This document shows positions 1 to 10,718 of a stretch of 64,000 nt of DNA, in pieces. Position numbers and translations under genes: made by a program. The notes beneath the pieces are model-generated. The model saw only the letters and a program-made list of their open reading frames with translations, was not told where the DNA came from and made no database searches. Every line of letters begins with the position of its first letter. The stretch's first letter is position 1. The DNA lies in contig JANEZZ010002243.1 in the NCBI GenBank assembly GCA_026122225.1, positions 613,501 through 677,500 of the forward strand, given 5' to 3'. The stretch is from Heloderma charlesbogerti (lineage: Eukaryota > Chordata > Lepidosauria > Squamata > Helodermatidae).

Positions 1-774
1 TTCATCCTCAAACAATGGCAAAGGGGGGAGGGTGTCACCAATGAATCTGTTTATAAAGTTTCTCAAACACTTGATCACTTTAAAGGGGGCTCCCATAGCT
101 GAGGGATGGTTGAGCAGCCATCTAATTAATACCCCCCCCCCCCGCCGGAGAGCTCTGTGGAAATAGTTTGGGACAGATTCAGAATCATAGATGAGAGAAC
201 CCCACTGGTCTTCTCTGATGTCTTTTCAAATGCAATATAGGCTATCTCTACCACCACCTATCATAATGAATGCTCATTTGAATGAAGTAATTTAATACAT
301 GGCCACCAGGAGACACTATTGCACTGCAGACATTAAAGTAATACACCTATTTATAGGGGAACCAATATTAGTTTTTTAACAGCAACAACAACCCTTCAAT
401 GTGCAACTGATTTTTCTCTCCTTCTTACAGCAAAAGTACCTTAAATTTACTTTTGTTAAATGGTTAATGTCTGTAGAGGCTAGATTATATCTTTGGTCAG
501 GGCTGGATTAAACATTACGCTAAGCATACTGTAGAGGTCAAGCCAGGTTCTGTTAAAATACCTGGACATCAAGGAGTGGAACAAGCATAGTTTCCACAGA
601 TGTGAAATCAGCAGGGCCATGGGAAAGAGTGAAAGAGCAGGTAAGATTTGAAGCCTACCAGTCTCCTCATGCTGAAATTGCATCCAATTTCAGAGAAAGT
701 ATATCTTGCGTTACCAGATGCTTAAGGGTGGCAGGATGTAGATATCACCTTCATGAACTTCTTGTGAATTGTCA
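1..774. other. Anonymous sequence, no gene seen
   Basis: AT-rich non-repetitive-looking DNA with a poly-C run at about 132-142. I see no exon-like frame, RNA gene or recognisable transposon before the hAT duplication at 775. Confidence 0.5.
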
Positions 775-811
775 TTATCTATTAGGGATGTACGAAAGCT
801 TTACCTGGCTC

Positions 812-1513
812 TAGGGATGGACGGAACACTTACCTTCCATTCTGTTCTATTTCTGCGGTGGGGGGGAGGCGCTCCCTTCCTCCCCCCCAGAATCCTGGCT
901 GGCTGGTTCCGCTCCGCAGGGATTCTGCAGAGCCGCCGGCCGGTTCCGCCAGCAGCTGGACATCTGGCCGCTGGCTAGCAGGGACACAAATGGCGGCAGC
1001 CGTAGCCGCTGCCATTTGCGTCCCTGCAGTCAGCTGTGATAGGCTACGTAAATGTTTACATAGCCTATCATGGCTGATTTAAAAAAACAAACAAACGCAC
1101 GTACATACACAAATGGCGGCAGCCATGGCCGCCACCATTTGTGTATGCACTTTTTTTTTTTTTTAAGTCAGCTGTGATAGACTACGTAAACATTTATGTA
1201 GCCTATCACGGTGTTTTTTTAAAATCTAGCCATGATAAGCTACGTAAATCTTTACGTAGCCTATCACTTTGTTTGTTTGTTTTGAACTGGAAATGGCGGC
1301 AGTGGCAGCCAGTTGGAAGACCGGCTGCCACCGCCGCCGCCGCCACACCACCGCCGGAGCTGCCGCCGGAGCCGCAGCCACCAGGAAGATCCGCTCTAGG
1401 TAAGTCCCATCCCGGGGGGGGGCGTGGGGGCATTCCGCCACCAATTTCAGGGGGCCGAATGCACTGGCATTCGGCCTCCCCGAGATCTGTGCCAGAACTT
1501 TCGTACATCCCTA
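812..1513 (+). mobile_element. hAT foldback element type II, nested in another copy
   Basis: A complete 702-bp element inserted into the left arm of the element at 783-2142. It is bounded by a perfect 8-bp duplication CCTGGCTC (804-811 and 1514-1521) and by TAGGGATGG...CATCCCTA ends. Internally it has paired palindromes around TAGGCTACGTAAA, mirrored ATGGCGGC blocks and a right arm with the ATG-to-donor segment at 1293-1399. Insertion of the family into itself shows at least two rounds of mobility. Confidence 0.9.
1293..1399 (+). other. ATG-to-splice-donor module (type II, open)
   Basis: An ATGG start (purine at -3) inside a YY1/TISU-like ATGGCGGC core is followed by 35 open codons plus two bases and then AG|GTAAGT. 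The frame starts M-A-A-V-A-A, has K-T-G at codons 9-11 and K-I-R near the end. Reading on through the donor gives TAA at once. Length and phase match the type I copies. Whether it is ever transcribed or spliced is unknown. Confidence 0.45.
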
Positions 1514-2160
1514 CCTGGCTCCGTGCCGGGCAATCCATGGGGGGGGAGGTGCTCCATCCCTCCCCCCAGAATCCTCCCCAGCCGGCTCTGTGGAGCCACC
1601 AGCCAGGGCTGGCCACAGCCAGAGTTCCAGCCACGGCCGGGCTGCTGTGGCCGCAAATGGCGGCCATCGTGGCGGCCACCATTTGCGTCCTTGCAGTAAG
1701 CCGTGATAGGCTATGTAAGTATTTACGTCGCCTATCACAGCAAAGAGCAGGGACGCAAATGGCGGCCACTACACCATTTGCATGGCTGCTTTTACCGTGG
1801 TAGGCTACGTAAATACTTACGTAGCCTATCACGGCAAAGAGCAGGGGTTCAAATGGCTTAGCAGCCACCATTTGCATCCCTGTTCTTTGCCGTGATAGGC
1901 GACGTACATACTTATATAGCCTATCACGGCTGACTGCAAGGATGCAGCCACAGCAGCCCAGCAGTGGTCAGCTGGGAGACCAGCCGGAGCTGCTGCCGCT
2001 GCATCTGCTGCCAGGTAAGCGCCGTCCCAGGGGGATTCTGCAGGGTGGTGGGGGGAGGCCGTTCCGCCACTGATTCCGGGGGGCTGGATTTTAAAGAATC
2101 CGACCTCACTGGAGTCCATGGTGAAATTCTCTGACATCCCTATTATCTACCTGTTTTACT

Positions 2161-2460
2161 TACAGATGTCAGAGAAATCTGCAACTTATTAAAATCAGTT
2201 CAGATTTTTATGAATTCGACCTGCAAATTTCACAGCAGACTGGTCTTTTCTGAATTACATGGATTCCACAGACTTGCAGACCATTTTTTTTTCTTTTTGT
2301 GGGGGGATTCGTGCAAATGTGCCTTCAAAAACAGGAATTACTCTTGTACATCCCAAAAGATTAAATCTCATTTTGTTAATCAGCGGATGACAGGACTAAT
2401 GACACCTAACACTCTGTGAAACACAGCCAAAATGGATGTAAGAAAAACTGTACATCCCTA
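2161..2460. mobile_element. Short hAT MITE (TCAGAGAAATCTGC family)
   Basis: 300-bp element with ends TACAGATG...CATCCCTA and an 8-bp duplication GTTTTACT (2153-2160) / GTTTTAAC (2461-2468). Internal sequence (TCAGAGAAATCTGCAAC, ACAGCAGACTGG) matches the copy at 57293-57691. It lies only 18 bp from the preceding foldback element. Confidence 0.75.
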
Positions 2461-2716
2461 GTTTTAACGCAGTTGGCAGGTAAAATACTGATCCAGACAG
2501 AGTGGCAATTCTTAGGCATTTCAACATTACAAACATTTATTGGTGTTATATCATTTAATGGTTATAACTTTCCTCAAAGAATCTTGGGAACTGTAGTTTG
2601 GAAAGGATGTTGAGATTTCTCTGTTAAAGATCCCCAGGCTTCTCACATAAATAGAGTTTCCAGATTTTACAGACAAGGAATGGCTACTAATGCTGCTTAA
2701 GACCAGAACAAACATG

Positions 2717-3298
2717 TGTGAAAGTTTGAGGCCTACAGAGATAAAAAAAAGGGGGGGGGAGGTCCAGCTTAGAGGCCTGGAGTTTTTGTTGGGAAGGGGT
2801 ATCCCCCAGAGGAATAGTTTCATTTCCCCAGTTAAGTTTCATTTTCATTTCCCAAGTTAATTTTCATTTCTTCAGGTTTGAAACAGTACTATTGGTTTTG
2901 AGGGAGGAGAGTATAAAAAGAGAGTGAGAGAGCCAGTAAGGGTCAGAGTCAGGAGACCAGAGCCTGAAGAGAGAGCAGGAAGAAGCAGCCTAGAAGAGCC
3001 TAAGGACAGCTAGGGTAAAGGAACTTGTGTTTTGCAACTTTTGTTTTCTCGTAATGTTTTTTGTAACACTCAGATCTATTGTGTAAATACCTTCAGTTGT
3101 TATTTGCTTGCTTTAATTTATGAGTAAACTATTGTGGCTAAACCCTGTATCTTCAGTGTGAATCACTCCACTTCTACAGCCTAAACCCCATGTTATTAGG
3201 AAGGGGATGTTTAAAAGAAGGAAGGTGGGACTCTTAAGGAAGTAAGAGATCCTGAAGGAGTTGCTCAGGGGGTCCAGGTCATATGGGGAATCCTGACA
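2717..3298 (+). mobile_element. Solo LTR, copy 1
   Basis: 582-bp LTR starting TGTGAAAG and ending CCTGACA, flanked by a perfect 5-bp duplication ACATG (2712-2716 and 3299-3303). A TATAAAAAG box lies at 2912-2920, followed by GA-rich transcribed-like sequence. No internal gag/pol region adjoins it, so it is a solo LTR left by recombination. A second copy lies at 7790-9266. A 5-bp duplication fits Gypsy-like or endogenous-retrovirus elements; the family cannot be decided here. Confidence 0.85.
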
Positions 3299-3410
3299 AC
3301 ATGTCCTTAGTTACCTGTGTTATCTACTCAGAACCACCTCTCACATTGCTATTACAGCAGTAGGTGTGTACCCAATATTTCATAGTTTGAGACTACCATT
3401 GTCTAAGGCG

Positions 3411-3545
3411 GGTTGGTGACCAGATTCCTTCCAGATGACTTTGGACTCTAACTCTCACAACCCCTGACCACTGGCCATTCTAGCTGAATCTGGTGGGAAT
3501 TCTAGTCCAAAACTTCTGGAGGACACCAGCTTGCCTATTCCTGAC
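3411..3545. repeat. Palindromic MITE fragment (ACTACAACTCCCATCAT-like family)
   Basis: Two inverted halves (CCTTCCAGATGACTTTGGACTC and its near complement around 3498-3530) form an imperfect foldback. Related copies lie at 29428-29512, 40148-40275, 60960-61020 and 61722-61762. Superfamily not determined; no clear duplication. Confidence 0.55.
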
Positions 3546-4841
3546 CTAAGAAATATTATCATGGGAGGACGAGAGAACCAAGGTGTGGGGAGAAAATAAC
3601 AGTTCTATTTATGCTATGAATTGTTCTTGCAAATCATTTACATATCTTTGTATTTTGGTCCTTATATGGTTTTATACAAATGAGGCCATCTTTTCAGGAT
3701 CTTTGTCTTCTATTGCTGTATATATATGTGTGGATGTGCCTCTGTTGCCACCAAAATGTCATCTTTTCTGAGACTGTGTTTTCCCAACAGGTGGCATTTT
3801 CCATCATGAGTACTCAGAAGGTGCTGGGGCATTTGTCATAGGGATAGTACCGTGTTGTGCTTATTGCTACTCTGAGCATACACAAAATATTGGAACTGCT
3901 TTCTCAGTGTGTGGCAGAGAAAGCAATTTCATGAGCAGAGTAGCAAGCAAACAAGCTCAAGGAAATACAGTTCAAAAGCCATCCAAATCATCTGGCCACT
4001 TTTTACTGACTTTAGTGGGGTTGGACAGGCCAAATACAGTTCAGCATCTCAGGTTCTTTAACTGAAATCTCCAGACTTCAAAAAACACCTATTCATAAAG
4101 TTAGTTGCTTGCTTATTGCAAATTTAACATGTGTGAGGAAATGATTTGTGTGTTATTGGGAGAGAAGAGAGACGGACTTCATATTGAACCTTTTTGATAT
4201 TGCATTAGGCTGAGAGATGTTTTCATCCAGCAAGATTTATCACTATTGGCAAACATAAAATCTGTTCCTTGGTGCATAGCATGATAAAATTTGACCACAA
4301 CAATGCAACAGATTTGCCTGAATCTTAGAAATTCCCCGATGAAAAGGGTCCTACTCATTTTAGGTTCTAAAATGCCCTCACCTTTACTGGATGTTTACTA
4401 GAGTTCCACACAATGAAATACTTTAACGCTATTCAGGCATTATATAACTGTGAGCATAGGGGGAGCGTGGGGACACATGTGGAGTGGGACTCTCCACTCC
4501 ACTGGTGACCTTCCCAGGCTGAAACACAAGGTCTGAAGAAATGCTGTCATCACATTTGGCTGATCACAGTTGCAATCCTTCATGTGACTGGGACATTTGA
4601 CTCACCTAGCACCTCCTGAATTAGGGTCAAAACAGACCTTAATTTAAATCTGTGTCTAGCAGGTACATCTTTTCTTTTTTTTCTTTTTTACTCTACAGTA
4701 GGCACAGTGGGAAATGATCTGGATTGGGACCCTGGCATGGGAGTGGGGGCTATTAAGACTTAGATTGGGACTGGAATCCTTGCTGTTAGAACAAGGAGTC
4801 CACAATTTTTGGAGATAGGGCATAGAGGGTTTCAGAAGGTC
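3546..4841. other. Anonymous sequence, nothing recognised
   Basis: Mostly AT-rich unique-looking DNA. No recognisable LINE frame, LTR, palindrome family or plausible exon. Confidence 0.4.
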
Positions 4842-4965
4842 TGAGGTTCAAATCCTCGCATCTTCAATTAAAGGTCAGGTAGTGGGTGATGTGAAAGACC
4901 TCTGATCAAAAGCCACTGCCAGTGAGAGCAGAAAATACTGTGCTGTCCTACAGCAGTTTCTTATG
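4842..4965 (+). mobile_element. tRNA-derived SINE fragment
   Basis: Contains a B-box-like GGTTCAAATCC followed by CGCATCTTCAATTAAAGG and GATGTGAAAGACCTCTG. The same family occurs in reverse at 55165-55430 and 62195-62285. The A-box half is missing or diverged. Confidence 0.55.
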
Positions 4966-5319
4966 TTCCTCTATTATAAAAAACTAAGAATAATACAGTA
5001 ATACAGGATGATACAAAGAAGGGAAGGGGAAATCTAAAGAGAAGGGAATAGGGAAAAAAGGTTTACTGTTTGTACTGGATTGGATTTTTTTAAAAAATGA
5101 ATAAACTGTTATTCATACACACACACAGCAACAATATTCAATAAGGTCTTCAAAGAATCAGGATATGATCTAGAAATTAGCCAGTTCTTCTCAATTAAAA
5201 AGGATGTCACAACCGACAAAGCCATTCTTAGAAGATACCAAATCCATCACCTTTAGAAAGCATATTTCATGCTAAATTTGTTTTTATTAAGAAACACCAT
5301 GTGCCACATCCTTCAAAAT
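4966..5319. other. Anonymous sequence with short CA-rich tract
   Basis: AT-rich, with a short (AC)n run near 5120. No gene or clear transposon. Confidence 0.4.
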
Positions 5320-5327
5320 ATTGTACG

Positions 5328-5687
5328 TAGGGATGGTGCGGGTGCCCAATTCCATCTGGGAAACTGTGGGGTTCCCCCCCTCACACCCCCAAGCCATGTT
5401 CGCCCAGCCCTTGCTGCCACTTGCCCTCTGCCCAGGCCCACCGAGCCACCCACACCCACCCAGACAGCCTTGTCGAGCTCCACGACCGCCATTTGCAATT
5501 ATGCACATTTGCGAAAATGCACATATTAGCGCATATGCAAATACGGACATTTTTGTGGTTGTCATTTTATTTTTCAAAAAATGGCAATAGCAGAGCTCAA
5601 CGAGGCTGCCCGGGTGAGTGTGGGAGGCTCAGTAAGTGGCAGGGAGCTCAAGCCTGGGTCTGGGCGCACAGCACCTGCCCGTCCCTA
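5328..5687. mobile_element. hAT inverted-repeat element (GCATATGCAAAT subtype)
   Basis: Ends TAGGGATGG...CCGTCCCTA with 8-bp duplication ATTGTACG (5320-5327) / ATTGTATG (5688-5695). The 360-bp interior is roughly symmetric around ATGCACATTTGCG...GCGCATATGC, with GAGCTC-flanked arms. A CCCGGGTGAGTG stretch near the right end resembles the outward donor motif of the larger foldback elements. No coding capacity. Confidence 0.78.
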
Positions 5688-5695
5688 ATTGTATG

Positions 5696-6272
5696 AGTCT
5701 ATTTCTTTAAAAAGTCAGCTGGATTTTCAGTGGCCAAAGTTCTCTGGGTTTTGTCTTGTTTTTAATTTCTGAGCCCAGAGCCTTTCACTGTGATGTTCCA
5801 CTTTCAATTCTGCAAAAATAAGGCATATTTATAGTGAACAATCCTTTATCTGCTGTTTCCTTCCATTTAAGAGAAAAAACATAAAACCCTTGTGTGTGTT
5901 TTACCATCACTTGGCCCATGCACTTCAAAAGTAATGCTCAGCCTCATCATCTTCAGGATAAGGAATGCAATGTGTTTATAGAGTCCAGGGCTCTATCGAT
6001 AGTAGTGCTTTTCCCAGTATTGAAATGCACTGATAACTGTTGGGGCACATTACACATTACATATACCACTTTTCTAGCATTATTTCCTCTTTTTATTCAA
6101 TATTATCCAATATACTGCAACAGATGTCATGGTGTGCACTAGAAGGTAGAAATGTGCAAGAGGGATATACCATAACCATAATGGGATAGTAACAATATGG
6201 CATGAGGTGTAGATCTGGCCCAGGTGTCCAGTACAGCCACCCACCCACTCCACCCCACCCCAATTCACATCT
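5696..6272. other. Anonymous sequence, nothing recognised
   Basis: AT-rich stretch between two hAT elements with no supported gene or repeat. Confidence 0.35.
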
Positions 6273-6280
6273 ATCAGGTG

Positions 6281-6869
6281 TAGGGATGTTGTGAGAGTCA
6301 GGGAAGACTCTCCCCCTGTTCATACCCCCTGGCAGACTTCCCCCTGCTCACGCCCCCAAGACCTGCTCGTTGAGCCTCTGCGCTCACCAGGACCCACTTG
6401 CCAGGTGGCCCTGTGCCTGGTGAGCAGGTCTGGCAGCTGCCTGGTCCCTTAGCATGCTTCCATTTGAGGTAAAATTGCAGCTGCAGGAGTCCCCATCACT
6501 GGCCGCCAAGTGCACACTCTCCCCTCCTTGCAAGGAGTTGCCCACCAATCCCTCATTCTCTGCTCCATGAAAGGAGGGGAGAAAAAGGGGTTGACAGGCA
6601 ACAAGGCTCCAGAGCATCCACATTTTAAATGTTACATAAATGGCCCCATTACGTCTGCCAATTGCACAACATTAAAAATATGGAAGTTCCAGAGCCACCA
6701 TTGTTGCACTCAATGGAGGCTTGCTATGAGGACGGGCAGCCACACCGTTTTGGCAGGTGCTCACCAGGCCTTCTAGAAGCTTGCACAGTGCCATGAGCAG
6801 GGGTGGCCAGTGGCAGCGGCTTGGCAAGCACCCAGCAAAGCTGGGCGTGCGAGAGTCTGTCCATCCCTA
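6281..6869. mobile_element. hAT inverted-repeat element
   Basis: Ends TAGGGATG...CCATCCCTA. Flanks ATCAGGTG (6273-6280) / ATCAGTTC (6870-6877) agree at six of eight positions, compatible with an aged duplication. The terminal arms are inverted (GAGAGTCAGGGAAGACTC versus GCGAGAGTCTGTCC). Non-coding. Confidence 0.65.
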
Positions 6870-6877
6870 ATCAGTTC

Positions 6878-7784
6878 AGTGTACACACAGTGCAAATTTC
6901 AAAGGTTAACTGAGTTTCTATTCACATAGTGGTTCAAAAGTGCAAAAATTAAGTAAGTTTGCATTAAAATGTGAACTGAGGAAATCTCTCTCCCATTCCT
7001 AGATTAAATGCATATTTCTAAGAGAATAACCCAGGGAAGGATAAAACAAAAAACCATGCTAAGCCACTGCCAATCTGGTTAGCATGAAAAATTTCCTTCA
7101 CAGCCCCAAATGTGATGGAAGTGGATGCCTGGGCTAATCCTGCATAACAAGGGAAGGTGGGGGAGATGCACTGCCAACCTGGCTGGAATGAGGCCAAGCC
7201 ACATGTGGCCGGGCCACATGAGACAAGGCCTTATATACTCCACCCCAAGTTTTAGTTTGGCTTTGAAACATTGCAGCAGTTAGGATGACCTTCAATTATT
7301 TTTGACAGAACTGAACCATACCACCAGCCAGTGCCTGCTCCTCCATTTCCACAACTCCACCCACCCCCCATAGGTGAGCATGGTCCAGAAGGGTGGGGCG
7401 CTTCTAAAAATCACAAACTTATGCAGAAACAGGATGAAACCATCTTAAGACTGAAAACATGGGAAACAGTGAGAAACTGAAATTGACTGCTTTATCTATC
7501 CCTACCTTGTACATACAGTAAAGATCCCGATTGAGGCTCTGTAGAATTTCTCTAACATAAGTCACATAATTGTTTGGGGATGCTTGCCTCCCATTTCAAC
7601 TTTTCTTATTTACTGTATTTAGTTACATACTCAGGCTGTTGTGTAAAGTTGTGTTTTGTTTTACAGATTTACCTGATCTGCACTTCCCAGAACCTAACAT
7701 GGACCTGGACACAATTTGGAGTGGGAAATCCATACATTTCCAGGGTTGCAATGCATTGCACAAATGCACAGAAGAAAGAAGAAT
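6878..7784. other. Anonymous sequence, nothing recognised
   Basis: No LINE, SINE or exon recognised up to the duplication of the second solo LTR. Confidence 0.35.
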
Positions 7785-8482
7785 GTGTTTGTGAAGGTTT
7801 GAGGCCTACAGGGGGAAAGGGTGGGGGGGTAGTCAGGTTTAGAGGCCTGGAGTTTTTTCTTGGGGGGGGGAGCCTTCCCTGAGAGGAGTAGGTTCATTTC
7901 CCCAGCTAAGTTTCAGTTTCATTTCCCCAGTTAAATTTCATTTCTTCAGGTCTGAAGCAGTACTTTCAGTTTTGAGGGAGGAGGTTAAATAAAGAGAGTG
8001 AGAGAGCCAGTAAGAGAGAGACAGCCAGAACCTGAAGAGGGAGCAGAAAGAAACAGCCTGGGGAAGTCCAAGTACAGCTAGGGGTGCACGAAACCCACTT
8101 ACCTGGTCTCGCAGCTTTTCGTGGTGGGGGGGAGGTGCTTCGCTGCTCTCCCCCCAAAGTTCAGGCCGGGGGGGGAGGCTTCCTGCCTCGCCCGGCCAAA
8201 ATTCAGGCTGGGGGGGAGGCTTCCCACCTCGCCTGGCCGAAATTCAGGCCGGGGAGGAGGCGCCTCGCCTCGCCCGGCCGCGAAATTAAAAGTAAAACAA
8301 AAAACAAAAAAAGCCCCTGTGATAGGCTACGTGATGATTAATGTAGCCTATCATGGCTAGATCTGCAAAGTCAGCCGTGATAGGATATGTAAATCGTCAC
8401 GTAGCCTATCATGGGTGACTTTAAAAAAAAAAAAAAGCGCATACGCAAATGGCGGCCCCCATAGGGAGCAGCCATTCGCGTT

Positions 8483-8542
8483 CCTTATTTGGTCGCTGTA
8501 GTCTACCTAAATCTTTACGTAGACTACAGCGACCAAATAAGG
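8483..8542. promoter_or_regulatory. Central hairpin with two CArG boxes
   Basis: CCTTATTTGG (8483-8492) and CCAAATAAGG (8533-8542) are perfect CC(A/T)6GG SRF sites placed symmetrically around a GTAGTCTAC...GTAGACTAC palindrome. Binding is not shown; only the motif match is seen. Confidence 0.4.
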
Positions 8543-8735
8543 AACGGGAATGGCGGCTCCCTATGGGGGCCGCCATTATCCGTACGCGCTTTTTTTTTTT
8601 TTAAAGTCACCCGTGATAGGCTACGTGAAGATTTACGTAGCCTATCACGTCTGACTTTGCAAATCTAGCTGTGATAGGCTATGTTAATCGTCATGTCGCC
8701 TATCACGGGGGCGTTTTTTTTTTAGTTTTATTGCA

Positions 8736-8842
8736 ATGGCGGCGGCGGCAGCTGGTCGAAAGATCGGCTGCTGCCCCCGCCCCTGACGAAGACCTGACGA
8801 ACCGCCACCGGGACCCGCCGCCGGGAGGGACATTCGGGAAAA
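8736..8842 (+). other. ATG-to-splice-donor module (type I, one stop)
   Basis: Same 107-nt spacing from ATGGCGGCGG to GTAAGT as sister copies. The frame carries a TGA at codon 17, and the base before the donor is A instead of G. Probably a decayed copy. Confidence 0.4.
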
Positions 8843-9405
8843 GTAAGTCCCGTCCCGGGGGTGGGGTGCGGGGTGTGTGTGGAGAATTTCTCCCTGGAAC
8901 TTGTTCGGGGGGCCGAACTCGTTGGCGCTCGGCCCCCCGAAGTTTCGGGGAGAAATTCTCCGCCAGACCTAAGTACAGCTAGGGTAAAGGAACTTGTGTT
9001 TTGCAACTTTTATTTTCTCTTAACGCCTTTTGTATCACTCAGCTCTATTGTGTAAATATCTTCAGGTGTGATTTGCTTGCTTTAATTTATGAATAAACTG
9101 TTGTGATTAAACCCTATATCTAGAGTGTCAATCACCCCATGCCTACAGCCTAAACCCCACATTATTGGAAAGGGGAAGGTAAAAGGAGGAAGGTGGGACC
9201 CTTAAGGAGGCAAGCTATCCTTCAAGAGTTGCTCAGGGTGTCCAGGTCATAAGGGGAACTTTGACAGTGTTCAAAAAAAATGTTTAAGATATGCAAAAAA
9301 CAGAAAACAACTGTGTACATTTCAAAATTGTGCACAAAAATATATATAAGGATTTTTTTTCCTGTAAAAAATAACTGCTTAGAACAGACTTGGAGGTGGG
9401 AAAAG

Positions 9406-9857
9406 TAGGGATGGACGAAAGTCCCTTACCTGTCCTCAAAGCTTGCTTCACGGTGGGGGGGAGGCGCTTCACTTCTCCCCCCGAAGTTCATGCAAGGGGA
9501 GGGAGGTGACCCTCCTCGCCCGGCCAAAATTCAGGCTGGGTGGGAGGCGCCCCATCCCTCACCGGTGAAATTCAGGCCGGGTAGAAGCGCCCCGTCTACC
9601 CGGCCGCGGAAAAAAAAACCCACCTCCGTGATAGACTACGTAATGATTAACATAGACTATCACAGCTAGATCTCCAAAGTCAGCCGTGATAGGCTACGTA
9701 AATCATCACGTAGCCTATCACGGGTGACTTTGGGGGGAAAAAAAAGCGCGTATGCAAATGGCGGCCCCCATAGGGAGCCGCCATTTGCGTTCCTTATTTG
9801 GTCCCTGTAGTCTACGTAAAGATTTACGTAGACTACGGCGAAAATAAGGGCAACGCT
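9406..9857 (+). mobile_element. hAT half-element (left arm to centre), 3' end replaced by BovB
   Basis: Begins TAGGGATGGACGAAAG and follows the left half of the foldback structure, stopping in the central segment AAGGGCAACGCT. The copy at 48060-48536 stops at the same base but then has CCCCCATCCCTA and a duplication. Here the next base belongs to BovB-A, so about 12 terminal bases and the right duplication are missing. A CArG box CCTTATTTGG lies at 9792-9801. Confidence 0.72.
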
Positions 9858-10246
9858 GGAAGCAGCCCAAGAAAGAAGGAAAGCAAAAGGCAACAGTGAT
9901 AGGGGGAGATATGCCCAATTAAATGCAAAATTCCAGAGGTTAGCCAGAAGAGATTAGGGGTGGACGAAAGTCACTTACCTGTCGTCGAAGGCCGTTCGCG
10001 GTGGGGGGGGAGCGCTTCGCTGCTCCCCCCGCGAAGTTCAGGCCAGGGGGAGAGGCTTCCCGCCTCGCCCGGCTGAAATTCAGGCCGGGGAGGAGGCTTC
10101 CTGCCTCGCCCGGCCGAAATTCAGGCCGGGGAGGAGGCGCGTCGCCTCACCCGGCCGCGAATGCGAAAGTAAAAAAAAAAACAACGCCCCCTCATAGGCT
10201 ACGTGACGATTCACGTAGGCTATCATGGCTAGATCTGCAAAGTCAG

Positions 10247-10286
10247 CCGTGATAGGCTACGTGAATCGTCACGTAGCCTATCACGG
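10247..10286. repeat. Perfect 40-nt palindrome
   Basis: 18-bp arms CCGTGATAGGCTACGTGA and exact complement around an ATCG loop. It is representative of the repeated hairpin unit found about five times per type I element. Each arm holds a TGATAG GATA-type motif. Confidence 0.9.
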
Positions 10287-10611
10287 GTGACTTTAAAAAA
10301 AAAAAAAAAAGCGCGTAGGCGAATGGCGGCCCCCATAGGGAGCCACCATTCACGTTCCTTATTTAGTGGCTGTAGTCTACGTAAATGTTTACGTAGACTA
10401 CAGCGACCAAATAAGGAAGGGGAATGGCGGCTCCCTATGGGGGCCGCCATTATCCGTACACTCTTTTTTTTTTTTAAAGTCACCCGTGATAGGCTACGTG
10501 ACAATTCACGTAGCCTATCACAGCTGACTTTGCAAATCTAGCCGTGATAGGCTACGTGAATCATCACGTAGCCTATCAGGGGGCGTTTTTTTTTTTTTTT
10601 CTTTCATTAAA

Positions 10612-10718
10612 ATGGCGGCGGCGGCAGCCGGTCAAAAGACCGGCTGCTGTTCCCGCCTCGCTCGAACACCCGCCGAACCGCCGGCCGGACCAGCCACCGG
10701 AAGGGACATTCGCAAAAG
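10612..10718 (+). other. ATG-to-splice-donor module (type I, open)
   Basis: ATGG with A at -3, 35 open codons plus two bases, then AG|GTAAGT. Begins M-A-A-A-A-A-G, K-T-G at codons 9-11, ends G-R-D-I-R-K. Codon 8 is CAA where sister copies have CGA or TGA, as expected from CpG decay on either strand. An in-frame TAA overlaps the donor. Confidence 0.45.

Larger units (their letters stand above)
783..2142 (+). mobile_element. hAT foldback element type II (outer copy, interrupted)
   Basis: Starts TAGGGATG and ends CATCCCTA, flanked by an 8-bp duplication TTATCTAT (775-782) / TTATCTAC (2143-2150), which is the hAT hallmark. The interior alternates GC-rich blocks with short palindromes built on TGATAGGCTACGTAAA and its complement, and with GCAAATGGCGGC motifs. 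Subtracting the nested copy at 812-1513 and its 8-bp duplication leaves about 650 bp. No transposase is encoded, so it is non-autonomous. The hAT assignment rests on duplication length and termini. Confidence 0.88.
8079..8971 (+). mobile_element. hAT foldback element type I in a solo LTR
   Basis: 893-bp element, ends TAGGGGTG...CAGACCTA (right end decayed), perfect 8-bp duplication AGTACAGC (8071-8078 and 8972-8979). LTR copy 1 shows the empty site near 3005-3015. Left to right: tandem GC-rich units around CAGGCCGGGG, an A-tract, two palindromes on TGATAGGCTACGTGA, a central hairpin flanked by mirrored ATGGCGGC/CCCCATAGGGAGC blocks, two more palindromes, then the CpG-rich arm with the ATG-to-donor segment. 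Non-autonomous. Confidence 0.9.
7790..9266 (+). mobile_element. Solo LTR, copy 2, split by a hAT element
   Basis: Same LTR family as 2717-3298: starts TGTGAAGG, ends TTTGACA, with a perfect 5-bp duplication GTGTT (7785-7789 and 9267-9271). Removing the hAT insertion at 8079-8971 leaves about 576 bp, close to the 582 bp of copy 1. AATAAA at 9092-9097 may be its polyadenylation signal. The TATA position of copy 1 reads GGTTAAATAAAG here and is degraded. No internal retroelement genes adjoin it. Confidence 0.85.

Noticed and set aside
1141..1877. 220-residue frames on both strands
   Set aside because: They run through palindromic hAT sequence; mirrored GC-rich DNA gives open frames on both strands.
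8079..8090. TAGGGG starts resembling telomere repeat
   Set aside because: Single occurrence at element ends with 8-bp duplications, not tandem TTAGGG.
8300..8720. Regularly spaced repeats resembling a CRISPR array
   Set aside because: The repeats are inverted, the spacers are themselves repeated, and the sequence is vertebrate transposon DNA.
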